Assembly (NCBI RefSeq): GCF_000314975.1 | Contig: NZ_BAEN01000076.1 | Location: forward strand, 434,001 to 498,000 | Direction: 5' to 3' | Source of the DNA: Aliiglaciecola lipolytica E3 | Lineage (GTDB): Bacteria > Pseudomonadota > Gammaproteobacteria > Enterobacterales > Alteromonadaceae | DNA: 64,000 nt | In this document: piece by piece, positions 44,703 to 53,547 of the stretch | Layout: every line of letters begins with the position of its first letter | Numbering within the stretch: the first letter of the stretch is position 1 | Translations under genes and position numbers: made by a program | The notes under the pieces: generated by a model | Database searches by the model: none | What the model was told of the DNA's origin: nothing | What the model saw: the letters and a program-made list of their open reading frames with translations, nothing else

Positions 44703-46403
44703 ATGTCTGCCTCTCTACAAAAGCAAAATATCGTTTCAAACTTTCGCCAAATTTCATCAAATAAATTGATTTTGGCCGTTTCCTGTTATTTGGTGTTGAT
44801 TCTTAACTATCCTTTTTTAGCAAAAACTTTCTCCGCTATAGTAAATTCTGCTGACTACAACGTCTTATTTTTGATAAGCGTACCGGTATTATTTATTTGT
44901 GTATTCAATATTATTCAGTCAATGATTGCGATTGGTGGTTTTCTAAAACCTGTGTTGATTGCGATGGTAGTGATATCTTCGATTATTGCCTATGCCACAT
45001 TGAATTATGGCACTGTATTTGATTTTGCAATGGTTCAAAATGTTGTCGAAAGCGATAGCGCAGAAGCTTTTTCCTATGTAAACCTTACTGCCATCGTGTT
45101 TATATTAATGTTTGGTGTCGTACCTGCGTTGTTTATTGCCCTTGCGAAAATCAAAAAACAGTCCATCCTGACAGCTTGTATTAATAGGAGTAAAGTAATT
45201 GGGCTTTGCATTATTATTGTTGGTTTGATTGGCTTCTCATATTTCGCAAATTACGCGTCTGTCGGTAGGAACAATAGGGATTTAGTACATTACATCACTC
45301 CTTTTAAACTTTTTGATGCGAGCTACAAATATGCCACAAGGCACTTTTTTTCGCCTCCTAGAGAGTTTTTGGAATTAGATAGTACACCATTTCTAAAATC
45401 GTCAAATGGGAACCCTAGAGTTACGGTTGTGCTTTTGGGCGAAACAGCACGTGCGCAAAACTTTTCTTTAAATGGATATGAAAAGGATACGAATCGTTTT
45501 ACTAAAGATCTGGAGATAGTTTCGTTTTTAAACATTTCATCCTGCGGCACTGCAACTGCCGTATCTGTTCCTTGCATGTTTTCTAGATTATCGAAAAGTG
45601 AATACGATAAACAAATTGCTAATTCTCAGCAGAATGCCTTAGATGTAGCACATTTGGCAGGAGTTGATGTCTTGTGGATAGACAATAACAACGGTAGTTG
45701 CAAAGGAGTTTGTAACCGCATTAGTCATATTGAAATAAGTCCGGACTCTCAAAGTAAGTATTGCGACGGTGAATACTGTTTAGATGAAATTTTGTTAACT
45801 GAACTTGATAAAAAACTAAAAAATATTACCCATAAAGATACGTTAATTGTTATGCATATGATGGGATCGCATGGACCAACGTATTACCGAAGATACCCAA
45901 CTAACAAGCGAATTTTCGAACCGGATTGTCCACGCAGTGATATACAAAATTGTACCAATGAAGAGTTGGTTAATTCCTATGACAATACCATTAGTTATAC
46001 TGATTTTGTGGTGAGCCAAGTTATATCTAGATTGCTGCAACTAGATGAAAGTACTGGTAGTCAATCGACCATGCTATATGTGTCGGATCACGGAGAGTCT
46101 TTGGGCGAAAAAGGTGTATATTTGCATGGATTGCCCTACGCGTTTGCTCCTGCTGAGCAAACACATGTTCCACTGCTTTTTTGGCAAGATCCGGAAAACT
46201 CGAGTTTCTCATTGGATTGTTTGCAAAATCAAGCACAACTAATTGCTTCTCACGATAACTTTTTTGATACGTTGTTAGGAGTATTGTCAGTTCAAAGCAA
46301 ATTGTATCAGAAGCATAACGATTTAATCGCAAAGTGCAAAGGCGATAGCCGTATTGCATTTAAACAGGGCTATGGGATCCAAACCAATGAGGAAACCAAA
46401 TGA
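44703..46403 (+). CDS. eptA: Phosphoethanolamine transferase (EptA/MCR family)
   Basis: The 566-residue protein has five N-terminal transmembrane helices (to about residue 190) and a periplasmic sulfatase-fold domain. The catalytic set is intact: Glu in VVLLGETARAQNFS, Thr in SCGTATAVSVPCMFS, His in HMMGSHGPTYYRRYP, and Asp-His in YVSDHGESLGE. It should move phosphoethanolamine from phosphatidylethanolamine to lipid A, lowering surface charge and giving polymyxin tolerance. Its stop overlaps dgkA by 4 bp, coupling it to diacylglycerol recycling. Confidence 0.92.
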   Translation: MSASLQKQNIVSNFRQISSNKLILAVSCYLVLILNYPFLAKTFSAIVNSADYNVLFLISVPVLFICVFNIIQSMIAIGGFLKPVLIAMVVISSIIAYATLNYGTVFDFAMVQNVVESDSAEAFSYVNLTAIVFILMFGVVPALFIALAKIKKQSILTACINRSKVIGLCIIIVGLIGFSYFANYASVGRNNRDLVHYITPFKLFDASYKYATRHFFSPPREFLELDSTPFLKSSNGNPRVTVVLLGETARAQNFSLNGYEKDTNRFTKDLEIVSFLNISSCGTATAVSVPCMFSRLSKSEYDKQIANSQQNALDVAHLAGVDVLWIDNNNGSCKGVCNRISHIEISPDSQSKYCDGEYCLDEILLTELDKKLKNITHKDTLIVMHMMGSHGPTYYRRYPTNKRIFEPDCPRSDIQNCTNEELVNSYDNTISYTDFVVSQVISRLLQLDESTGSQSTMLYVSDHGESLGEKGVYLHGLPYAFAPAEQTHVPLLFWQDPENSSFSLDCLQNQAQLIASHDNFFDTLLGVLSVQSKLYQKHNDLIAKCKGDSRIAFKQGYGIQTNEETK

Positions 46404-46774
46404 TATTTGACCGCGACAACAAACCTAAAGGAATACGTAGAATTTATTTGGCAACTTTAAATTCGTTGCGAGCAATACAATGGCTGATGAAGAATGAAGC
46501 TGCTTTCAGACAAGAAAGTATGTTGCTGTTAATTGCCATTCCCAGTAGTTTTTATGTTACCGAAAATATCATAATGCAATTCGGGTTAATTTTATCAGTT
46601 ATATTTGTGTTGTTAATGGAAATCATAAATACTGCTATTGAAGTTGTCGTAGACAGAGTGAGTTTAGATATTCATCCATTATCAGGATTAGCCAAAGATC
46701 TGGGCTCTGCTCTGGTTATGATAAGCATGATTGTTGCATTAGTATTGTGGTGTGTTGCAATCTTCAATTTTTGA
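46400..46774 (+). CDS. dgkA: Diacylglycerol kinase
   Basis: The 124-residue membrane protein has the DgkA layout of three helices with the active-site segment ARQES-like (NEAAFRQESMLLL) and MEIINTAIEVVVDRVS. It phosphorylates diacylglycerol to phosphatidic acid at the inner membrane. The 4-bp overlap with eptA fits recycling of diacylglycerol released by EptA and the LTA-synthase-like enzyme. The 3' end overlaps the convergent HAD phosphatase gene by 36 bp. Confidence 0.93.
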   Translation: MIFDRDNKPKGIRRIYLATLNSLRAIQWLMKNEAAFRQESMLLLIAIPSSFYVTENIIMQFGLILSVIFVLLMEIINTAIEVVVDRVSLDIHPLSGLAKDLGSALVMISMIVALVLWCVAIFNF

Positions 46775-47350
46775 AACATTGGTTTTGAGTCTCTTTTGCA
46801 AAACCCTAGAATTTAAAAGCGTCGACCAAGAATCCAAACATCGTGTCCATTGTCCTGTTTCGCAGTGCTTTTCGCCTGCTCGTTTAAGTCCATAGATGTT
46901 GTTTTTATTTATACCTGCATCAATATAGGCATTAAAATCGGTTGTAGAATCACCGTACGCTGCAGAAAGTTTCCAACCGTTATTAACATAGCGTTTCAGA
47001 ATCGAAAGTTTAAATGCAGCAAAATCATCTCTATCAGCGCCTGACTGTGGTACATGAATGCTGCCTTTTGGGAAGCCGTTGTCGCGCAAAAAGGCAGGTA
47101 TATTAAATTGAAAGTACCTGTTTCGGGCGCTTAAATAAATTATTTTGTATCCTCTACCCGCGTATTGACTTACCACCTGAGCCGCATCGCAACGAGCGGT
47201 ATAGATGCTGAGGTTATTAGGGGTTAGTGTGCCATCTATATCAAATACCACGGCATGTTTGGCATCTTTTGTAGCCTTATCTACAGGCGTTGGATCTAAA
47301 CTGCAACTGACATTTAAAATCAACATTAAACCTAAAATAACTTTTTGCAT
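46739..47350 (-). CDS. HAD-family phosphatase lipoprotein, lipin/LNS2-like
   Basis: From the ATG at 47350 the product has 203 residues with a lipobox (LNVSC, Cys15); the longer frame would run into the upstream gene. The HAD motif DIDGTLTPN holds the nucleophile, YLSARNRYFQ is motif II, and AYGDSTTDF is motif III. The pattern YTARCDAAQVVSQYAGRGYKIIYLSAR resembles LNS2/lipin phosphatidate phosphatases. It could dephosphorylate phosphatidic acid in the periplasm, opposing DgkA. It starts 4 bp after the divergent EptA-like gene; specificity is inferred. Confidence 0.7.
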   Translation of the reverse strand: MQKVILGLMLILNVSCSLDPTPVDKATKDAKHAVVFDIDGTLTPNNLSIYTARCDAAQVVSQYAGRGYKIIYLSARNRYFQFNIPAFLRDNGFPKGSIHVPQSGADRDDFAAFKLSILKRYVNNGWKLSAAYGDSTTDFNAYIDAGINKNNIYGLKRAGEKHCETGQWTRCLDSWSTLLNSRVLQKRLKTNVSKIEDCNTPQY

Positions 47351-47354
47351 TTTA

Positions 47355-48962
47355 TTAATGTTGCTCACAGGTTGTATAAATATCAGCATTGGCTTTGTAT
47401 GCTTTGGTTGCAATGTTGAATTTGTGTAGCAGCGTATGGACAATTTGATCATGGGTGAACCCATTTGCACTTTTTGAGATACAATCACTATTAAGTCGGC
47501 TGTCACTAAGCAAAAGCGGTACCATTAATTGTTCTTTAGGCGCGATATTTTTAGGTGCACCATGAAAGTACAAACCACCTTCACCTAATGACTCTCCATG
47601 ATTAGATGTAAAGACTAACGCGGTTTCCACAGTTGGATATTTATTCTGAAACTCTTCTAGGTAACTATTAATGTCAATCAATAATTGTGTTACGTAATTT
47701 AGAGAATTTTTATAGCTGTTAATAAGTTGAGTGTCAGTGCATTGAGATACCAACGCAGTATCACAGGTGGGATGATTGCTCCCTACAGACTTAGGATAAG
47801 ATTTAGAATATAACGGTGACGAGATATTCTTTAAGTGTAGAATAATTAAATTTGGTTCTGATGGAGATAATTCAGATAATACCCGATGATATCGCATATT
47901 TACCAATTCTTCGTCGCTACAGTCCTTTTTCTGGCAGTCGAATGGGACTCGCTCAATACTAGCTTTTATACACAGGTCCCCACATTGGTTTTCATTAGCT
48001 AACCAATAAATGTTAACTCCGGCAAGGGACATAATGTCGAGTAAATTTTGCTGATGTTTTCCTTTTGAATCTGAGTAAGATTCTGTTGACAGAAACGAAA
48101 AAATACACTGGAGCGAGGACGTGTGATACGTATTGCAGGCTTCAATTGTTATGCCTTGTGTATTTATGGATTGGATTAGTGGATTTATTGTGTGGCTCAA
48201 AAACATATCGGCACGTACCGATTCAGCTACGACTAAAACAACGGTTGTGTTTCTCTTCGACGATGGGATGGTGGGCGAAGAATCGATAATTGTGAAGTCA
48301 TAAATTGGGTTAAGATACTGCTGCTTTATAAATTTTAGTGAGCTGTCTAAAAAATGGAAAGGTACAATATTGCGCAATGAGCTTCTTGATTCATGATAAA
48401 CCGGTGACCACCTAGTTTCAAATAGGTAGAAGCAACACCACAGTATTAATATACTAATACTAGAGTACCCCACCCATCGTATAATATTATTTTTTAAGCT
48501 CCCCCATTTAATCTGAATTTTAAGCAGTGTAAAGCTTGGTAAGCAAACTAAAAACACCAGCATCAACAAAAAATGAAAAGTAAAAAAACGCCCTAACCCT
48601 TCGAGCCACTCATAAAAATCAAAAGCAAACGGGTTGTATTGTTTTCCCGTTGCATTGGAATATAACAGTATTGTTGATATTAAAAACTGCATAACCACTA
48701 GAACTTTAAACAAAGGCTTAATGCTTATAAGTGTTAAAAACAGCATGTTTAAGATACATAAGCTAAAGATAGTGAAACTCAATAACAATACAGCGGACAG
48801 CGATTGATGACCTACGATGTTATACACACTAACAACAAACGGTATGTTGTAGGCAAGTACATTCCAAAAGGTTAAGAAAAGTATGACAGACTGAATTGAT
48901 GCTTTCGACATTGACGAAAATATCGTATTCACAATTTTGAACTTAAAATCCATGTAGTGCAT
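47355..48962 (-). CDS. Divergent EptA-like protein with altered catalytic residues
   Basis: The 535-residue protein has five N-terminal hydrophobic helices and an EptA-like periplasmic domain (VVLVVAESVRADMF, TYHTSSLQCIFSF, TSNHGESLGEGGLYFHG). The metal-binding Asp-His is Asn-His (NHGES), and the HMMGSHGP loop reads HLKNISSP, so at least two conserved zinc or substrate residues are missing. It may be an inactive paralogue, a regulator or an enzyme of changed specificity. The start is at the first ATG, with another three codons later. A triple CTTAAG-type repeat lies 41 bp upstream. Confidence 0.75.
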   Translation of the reverse strand: MHYMDFKFKIVNTIFSSMSKASIQSVILFLTFWNVLAYNIPFVVSVYNIVGHQSLSAVLLLSFTIFSLCILNMLFLTLISIKPLFKVLVVMQFLISTILLYSNATGKQYNPFAFDFYEWLEGLGRFFTFHFLLMLVFLVCLPSFTLLKIQIKWGSLKNNIIRWVGYSSISILILWCCFYLFETRWSPVYHESRSSLRNIVPFHFLDSSLKFIKQQYLNPIYDFTIIDSSPTIPSSKRNTTVVLVVAESVRADMFLSHTINPLIQSINTQGITIEACNTYHTSSLQCIFSFLSTESYSDSKGKHQQNLLDIMSLAGVNIYWLANENQCGDLCIKASIERVPFDCQKKDCSDEELVNMRYHRVLSELSPSEPNLIILHLKNISSPLYSKSYPKSVGSNHPTCDTALVSQCTDTQLINSYKNSLNYVTQLLIDINSYLEEFQNKYPTVETALVFTSNHGESLGEGGLYFHGAPKNIAPKEQLMVPLLLSDSRLNSDCISKSANGFTHDQIVHTLLHKFNIATKAYKANADIYTTCEQH

Positions 48963-49002
48963 TAATACAGTATTTGAAAGAAAACTATGGTAAGTGTTAT
49001 GA

Positions 49003-49030
49003 CTTAAGAATCGGTTAAGACAATCTTAAA
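49003..49030 (-). promoter_or_regulatory. Triple CTTAAG-type repeat
   Basis: CTTAAG (49003-49008), GTTAAG (49014-49019) and CTTAAA (49025-49030) are spaced by exactly 5 bp each. The array is 41 bp upstream of the EptA-like gene and could also serve the divergent glycosyltransferase. Confidence 0.6.
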
Positions 49031-49100
49031 TTATTCTGACTTTTGGTTTAGCTTTAGGTGGCTGCGACTTTGTTTATTTTTCAATAAAAATTCAGTTAAC

Positions 49101-49106
49101 CTTAAG
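49101..49106 (+). promoter_or_regulatory. CTTAAG half-site upstream of GT2 gene
   Basis: An exact CTTAAG, preceded immediately by GTTAAC, lies 50 bp upstream of the glycosyltransferase start. The spacing to a second half-site is not canonical. Confidence 0.3.
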
Positions 49107-49155
49107 ATTGACGGTGCAGAATAACCACATCAAAAAGCAATATTCTGAAGTAGTT

Positions 49156-50160
49156 ATGAAACATAGATTACTCAACACAAAGCGTCTCTCAATTCTGATC
49201 CCTGTTTACAATGAAAGTTGTGTAATAGATGACTTTTTAAAACGATTAGAATCCGCTGTTGAAGCTTTAACCTGTGAAATTGAGCTAGTGTTTGTTGACG
49301 ATGGGAGTGTCGATGATACTTGTCAGATTATTGATAATTACGGGCTGTTCACCACAGAACGAAAAATCATCAAATTTAGTCGAAATTTTGGCAAAGAAGC
49401 CGCTCTATCGGCAGGGTTAAAAGCGACCTCTGGGGATGCAGTGATCCTTATTGATGCTGATCTACAAGACCCACCAGAATTGATTGAAAACATGTTGTCA
49501 ATGTGGCTAAAGGGGGCAGATGTAGTCAATATGTGCCGCACAAAACGAGAAGGTGAAAGCTGGTTCAAAAAATTCTCGGCAAAATGTTTTTACAAATTAC
49601 TTAATCGGTTATCAGATATACCAATTCCAGAAAATGTCGGCGATTTTCGCTTAATCAGCAGACAGGTCGTTGACGTGATTAATGCGATGCCTGAAAAAAA
49701 CCTTTATATGAAAGGCATTTTATCATGGCCCGGATTCTCTACTGTCACACTACACTTCGAACGTGATGCTCGTTATTGTGGAGAATCAAAATGGCCTTTT
49801 TTCAAACTGCTTAATTTAGCCCTTGAAGGTATCACTTCCTTCAGCACTAAACCGTTGCAAGTAGCTACTTGGTTAGGTGTGCTGGTGGCCTCATCGGCGT
49901 TTATTTATGGCGGTATTATCGTCGCTAAAACATTGCTGTTTGGTGAGTCTGTTGCGGGTTTCCCCTCTTTAATGGTAACGATGCTAGCTTTAGGTGGCTT
50001 TCAATTGCTAACAGTGGGCATTATGGGAACGTATATTGGTCGTATTTACACTGAGGTTAAAAATCGACCTAAATATATCATTCAAGATCAAAAAGTGACT
50101 TGCAGTGTAACCGAAAGTGCCAACGTGAAATCACTTCGCAGCGCTAGAGTAAATAACTAG
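49156..50160 (+). CDS. GtrB/ArnC-like GT2 polyprenyl-phosphate glycosyltransferase
   Basis: The ATG at 49156 gives 334 residues; an upstream TTG frame is possible but less likely. An N-terminal GT2 domain (LIPVYNESCVI, VFVDDGSVDDT, then the DADLQDPPEL metal motif) is followed by two C-terminal transmembrane helices (about 230-250 and 265-290). Such enzymes load a sugar on undecaprenyl phosphate on the cytoplasmic face. The next gene begins within the stop codon. No L-Ara4N synthesis genes are visible, so the sugar is unknown. Confidence 0.88.
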   Translation: MKHRLLNTKRLSILIPVYNESCVIDDFLKRLESAVEALTCEIELVFVDDGSVDDTCQIIDNYGLFTTERKIIKFSRNFGKEAALSAGLKATSGDAVILIDADLQDPPELIENMLSMWLKGADVVNMCRTKREGESWFKKFSAKCFYKLLNRLSDIPIPENVGDFRLISRQVVDVINAMPEKNLYMKGILSWPGFSTVTLHFERDARYCGESKWPFFKLLNLALEGITSFSTKPLQVATWLGVLVASSAFIYGGIIVAKTLLFGESVAGFPSLMVTMLALGGFQLLTVGIMGTYIGRIYTEVKNRPKYIIQDQKVTCSVTESANVKSLRSARVNN

Positions 50161-51545
50161 TGCAGCGAATTATTAAACCAATTTGGGCATTTATATTTGT
50201 TCTCATTCTAGTTCGACTTATTTCGTTAGGTGCCTATCCGTTATTGGATACAACAGAGGCAAGGTATGGCGAAATTGCTCGCATCATGCTGGAAACCCAA
50301 AATTGGATTACACCACAATTTGATTATGGCGTTCCGTTTTGGGGAAAACCGCCGCTTCACACGTGGGCAAGTGCTATTTCAGCCAGTATATTGGGAGTTT
50401 CTGAGTTTTCTCTTAGACTGCCGCATTTGCTGGCAGGTGCTTTCACTTTATTTGTGTTGTCGATTTTAGCAAAGGGATTGCAACTAAATGCAAAGGTCGT
50501 GGTGCTACTAACCTGCTCTATGTTGGGGTTTTACGCCTCCAGTGGCATGGTTATGACGGATGCTTTTCTGTTGTTGGGGATAACCTTGGCATTAGGCGGA
50601 TTTGCATTGACTTGGGCGCATACCACTAAAGTTTATGCCTACATTGGTTTTATTGGATTAGGAATTGGACTATTGGCAAAAGGGCCAATTACCATTGTGC
50701 TAATTGGCTTAGTAATTGTGCCTTGGTTAGGATTAAATTATGGCGTTAAAAAGGGTTTATGTGAGCTAGTAAGGCGCATTCCTGTTCTATCCGGATTGAT
50801 TTTAATGCTTGCTGTTTCGCTACCTTGGTATGTGTTGGCGGAACGAGCAACGCCAGGCTTTTTCAACTATTTCATTGTGGGTGAGCACTGGTTGCGTTTC
50901 GTGCAAAGTGGATGGGAAGGGGACCTGTACGGCACTGCACATAGTGAACCAAGAGGAATTATTTGGCTTTACTGGGTTTTGATAGCGTTTCCGTGGTCAA
51001 TTTATTTGTCCGTAATATTAACGCTGAAAAAAAATCGAATTGCCTTGAAGGAGGCATCAAAAGCCGACAATTGGACAAGTTATTTTGTGCTGTGGCTTAT
51101 CAGCCCGATGATTTTATTTACATTCTCAGGCAATATTTTAGCCATTTACGTGCTGCCAGGTATTCCCGCTTTAGCTCTGTTAATTGCTAGAATTCATACG
51201 CAAATCACACGCCCTATGATCTTAATCAGTTTAATCACTCCGGTGTTACTAGTGGTATTTCTATTCGCGGAGATCCCTGATTTAATAGAGCGTAAAAGTG
51301 ACAAAGGTCTTGTTGAATCTGTTAAGCAAACTTACCCTATTTACGCGGTTAACAAGCCAAGCTTTTCTAGCCGCTTTTATACCCAAGGCAAAATTAAAAC
51401 GTTAACTTCAATACTCGACCTAAAAGCGCTAAATAAACCAGCATACATTATTGTTCCAAATAACGTTAAAAATGCCCAAGCACTTAAGTCTAGCTGTACT
51501 TTACAATCCCAAAACGCACTCAAGGCGTTGTTTTTATGTCCGTAA
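50160..51545 (+). CDS. ArnT-like GT39 (PMT_2) membrane glycosyltransferase
   Basis: The gene starts at a GTG overlapping the previous stop by one base and encodes 461 residues with about 11 transmembrane helices. The first periplasmic loop has LLDTTEARYGEIARIML, with the acidic residues of the family's catalytic site, and FWGKPPLHTW follows. It is shorter than ArnT (about 550). It probably moves the polyprenyl-phosphate sugar made by the GT2 enzyme onto a periplasmic acceptor such as lipid A. The acceptor is inferred from neighbours. Confidence 0.85.
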   Translation: MQRIIKPIWAFIFVLILVRLISLGAYPLLDTTEARYGEIARIMLETQNWITPQFDYGVPFWGKPPLHTWASAISASILGVSEFSLRLPHLLAGAFTLFVLSILAKGLQLNAKVVVLLTCSMLGFYASSGMVMTDAFLLLGITLALGGFALTWAHTTKVYAYIGFIGLGIGLLAKGPITIVLIGLVIVPWLGLNYGVKKGLCELVRRIPVLSGLILMLAVSLPWYVLAERATPGFFNYFIVGEHWLRFVQSGWEGDLYGTAHSEPRGIIWLYWVLIAFPWSIYLSVILTLKKNRIALKEASKADNWTSYFVLWLISPMILFTFSGNILAIYVLPGIPALALLIARIHTQITRPMILISLITPVLLVVFLFAEIPDLIERKSDKGLVESVKQTYPIYAVNKPSFSSRFYTQGKIKTLTSILDLKALNKPAYIIVPNNVKNAQALKSSCTLQSQNALKALFLCP

Positions 51546-51940
51546 TTAGCTTAACTAAAATACGCTTCATTTTAGTGGGGGGAGGAGCATTTTTGGTTGA
51601 TGCTATCGTCTTTTTAATTTGCTGTTATGGTTTGAGCTTATCGCCATTCAATGCGCGGATTATTGCATTTTTCATCGCAGTTGCAGTAACGTTTTTAGGT
51701 AATCGACTCATTACGTTTAAAGCGCGCAGACACCCATCGTTTATTAAACAATATGCACTTGCTCTGGCGGCAGCTGTAGTCACATTGATACCCAATTTAA
51801 CGGTTTTTGTATTCTGTTTAGCCATTTTTCCAGATGGTCAGGTCTACGAATTTATGGCTTTTGTTAGTGGCACAACGGTTGGAATTATCTCCAATTTTTT
51901 GTTGAGTGATAAGCTAGTGTTTAAATCTTGTTCGGTATAA
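51536..51940 (+). CDS. GtrA-family flippase-like membrane protein
   Basis: The 134-residue protein has four transmembrane helices and the GtrA opening FILVGGGAFLVDAIVF with NRLITFKARR between helices. GtrA proteins are thought to flip polyprenyl-phosphate sugars across the inner membrane. The start overlaps the end of the GT39 gene by 10 bp. With the two preceding genes it forms a complete three-gene sugar-transfer set. Confidence 0.88.
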   Translation: MSVISLTKIRFILVGGGAFLVDAIVFLICCYGLSLSPFNARIIAFFIAVAVTFLGNRLITFKARRHPSFIKQYALALAAAVVTLIPNLTVFVFCLAIFPDGQVYEFMAFVSGTTVGIISNFLLSDKLVFKSCSV

Positions 51941-52119
51941 ATTAGTTTAACTTGTTTCTGCACATAGGCGTTTTTATGTTTGAAATATATCAAACTAAAC
52001 GTTGAATGTTTGATATTTAATGTTCTAACTATATACGTTTTAATAGTGTTCTAAATTAAATTCATGACAACATGTGCTAACCACATCATTCAATGCTATG
52101 AGCTAAACTTGAGTACATT

Positions 52120-53448
52120 ATGACAAGTATTATTTATCCAGCCAGTAATCTAAAAAGCCAGCCTAATCTCGTTATTGAGAAAGGTGATGGTGTGTATGTT
52201 TTTGACAATAAGGGCAAAAAATATTTAGAAGCCATGTCAGGCTTGTGGTGCACTTCGCTAGGTTATAACAATCAAGAACTGATTGATGCGGCAAGCCAAC
52301 AATTGAGTAAATTGTCTTACTCGCATATGTTTGGTGGCAAGACTCATCAGGTAGGAATTGATTTAGCTGAAAAAATCAGTGATATGGTGCCGACAAAAGA
52401 CGCTAAAGTATTTTTTGGGAATTCGGGAAGTGATGCGAATGACACCAATATAAAATTACTGCGTTATTATTTCAACGCAATTGGAAAGCCGCAAAAGTAC
52501 AAAATAATTGCCCGCGAGCGTTCTTATCATGGAGTAACGGTTGCTTCTGCATCTTTAACAGGCTTGCCAGTCAATCACACCAACTTTGACTTACCTTTTT
52601 CTGCATTGGGTATTTTACGCACCGATGCTCCCCATTATTATCATGGCTCTCGCGAAGGTGAAACAGAAGTTGAATTTGTTGATCGCATAACTGCTAACCT
52701 TGAACAATTAATAATTGATGAAGGTCCTGACACTATTGCAGCTTTCATCGCTGAGCCTGTCACAGGTGCAAGTGGCGTGATAGTGCCGCCCCGAGGCTAC
52801 TATGAAAAAGTCCAAGAGATTCTGGCTAAATACAATATTCTATTTTGGGCCGATGAAGTTATTACTGGTTTTGGTCGCTTAGGTAAAGATTTTGGCTGTA
52901 ATGCTATGGGTATTCAATCTCCAGATATTCTAACCTTTGCGAAGCAACTATCTTCAGGCTATATCCCTATAAGCGCGTCTGTTATCAGTGGTGAAATGTA
53001 TGCTCCGATAATAGAGTCGAGTGAAAAAGTCGGTGTATTCGGACATGGATACACCTATTCTGGTCATCCAGTTGGCTGCGCTGTTGCATTAAAAACCCTA
53101 GAGATCTATCAGCGCGATAACGTGTTTGCGCATGCCAATGAAATAGGTCAATACATGCAGAATCAATTACAAACCCTTAATGGCCACTCCATCGTAGGTG
53201 AAGTAAGAGGAAAAGGTTTGATCGCTGCGGTTGAGCTTGTTGCTAGCAGCACACCTGCGCAAACGGCTGATGTGGTAGCATTTGCCATGCGAGCTGGTCA
53301 GGAGTTAGGCATGATAACCCGAGCGGTAGCTGGGACATCGTTAGCATTTTGCCCTCCGTTGATTATCACTAAATACGAAATCGATGAAATGCTATTTATC
53401 TTAAAATCAGCATTAGATAAAACGCTTCAGTACGCGCAAAAGATGTAA
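52120..53448 (+). CDS. Class III PLP-dependent omega-aminotransferase
   Basis: The 442-residue enzyme has the class III signature: FFGNSGSDANDTNIKL, EPVTGASGVIVPP, WADEVITGFGRLG, and the PLP Lys in LTFAKQLSSGYIPISA. It resembles putrescine/beta-alanine or taurine type pyruvate aminotransferases (SpuC-like), but the substrate is not certain. The gene stands alone on the + strand, with the decarboxylase convergent downstream. A role in amine or diamine use with the decarboxylase is plausible. Confidence 0.88.
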   Translation: MTSIIYPASNLKSQPNLVIEKGDGVYVFDNKGKKYLEAMSGLWCTSLGYNNQELIDAASQQLSKLSYSHMFGGKTHQVGIDLAEKISDMVPTKDAKVFFGNSGSDANDTNIKLLRYYFNAIGKPQKYKIIARERSYHGVTVASASLTGLPVNHTNFDLPFSALGILRTDAPHYYHGSREGETEVEFVDRITANLEQLIIDEGPDTIAAFIAEPVTGASGVIVPPRGYYEKVQEILAKYNILFWADEVITGFGRLGKDFGCNAMGIQSPDILTFAKQLSSGYIPISASVISGEMYAPIIESSEKVGVFGHGYTYSGHPVGCAVALKTLEIYQRDNVFAHANEIGQYMQNQLQTLNGHSIVGEVRGKGLIAAVELVASSTPAQTADVVAFAMRAGQELGMITRAVAGTSLAFCPPLIITKYEIDEMLFILKSALDKTLQYAQKM

Positions 53449-53500
53449 GGGCGGGGGAGTTAGCGTGTTACACCTTGAACGAGGTTTGAACAGACCAAAT

Positions 53501-53540
53501 CTGCCCTTGACGAAATATTAGAATATGCCGTCAAGGGCAG
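53501..53540. terminator. Bidirectional terminator hairpin
   Basis: CTGCCCTTGACG (53501-53512) and CGTCAAGGGCAG (53529-53540) form a perfect 12-bp stem with a 16-nt loop. It separates convergent genes ending at 53448 and 53548. Confidence 0.75.
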
Positions 53541-53547
53541 AGTAACA

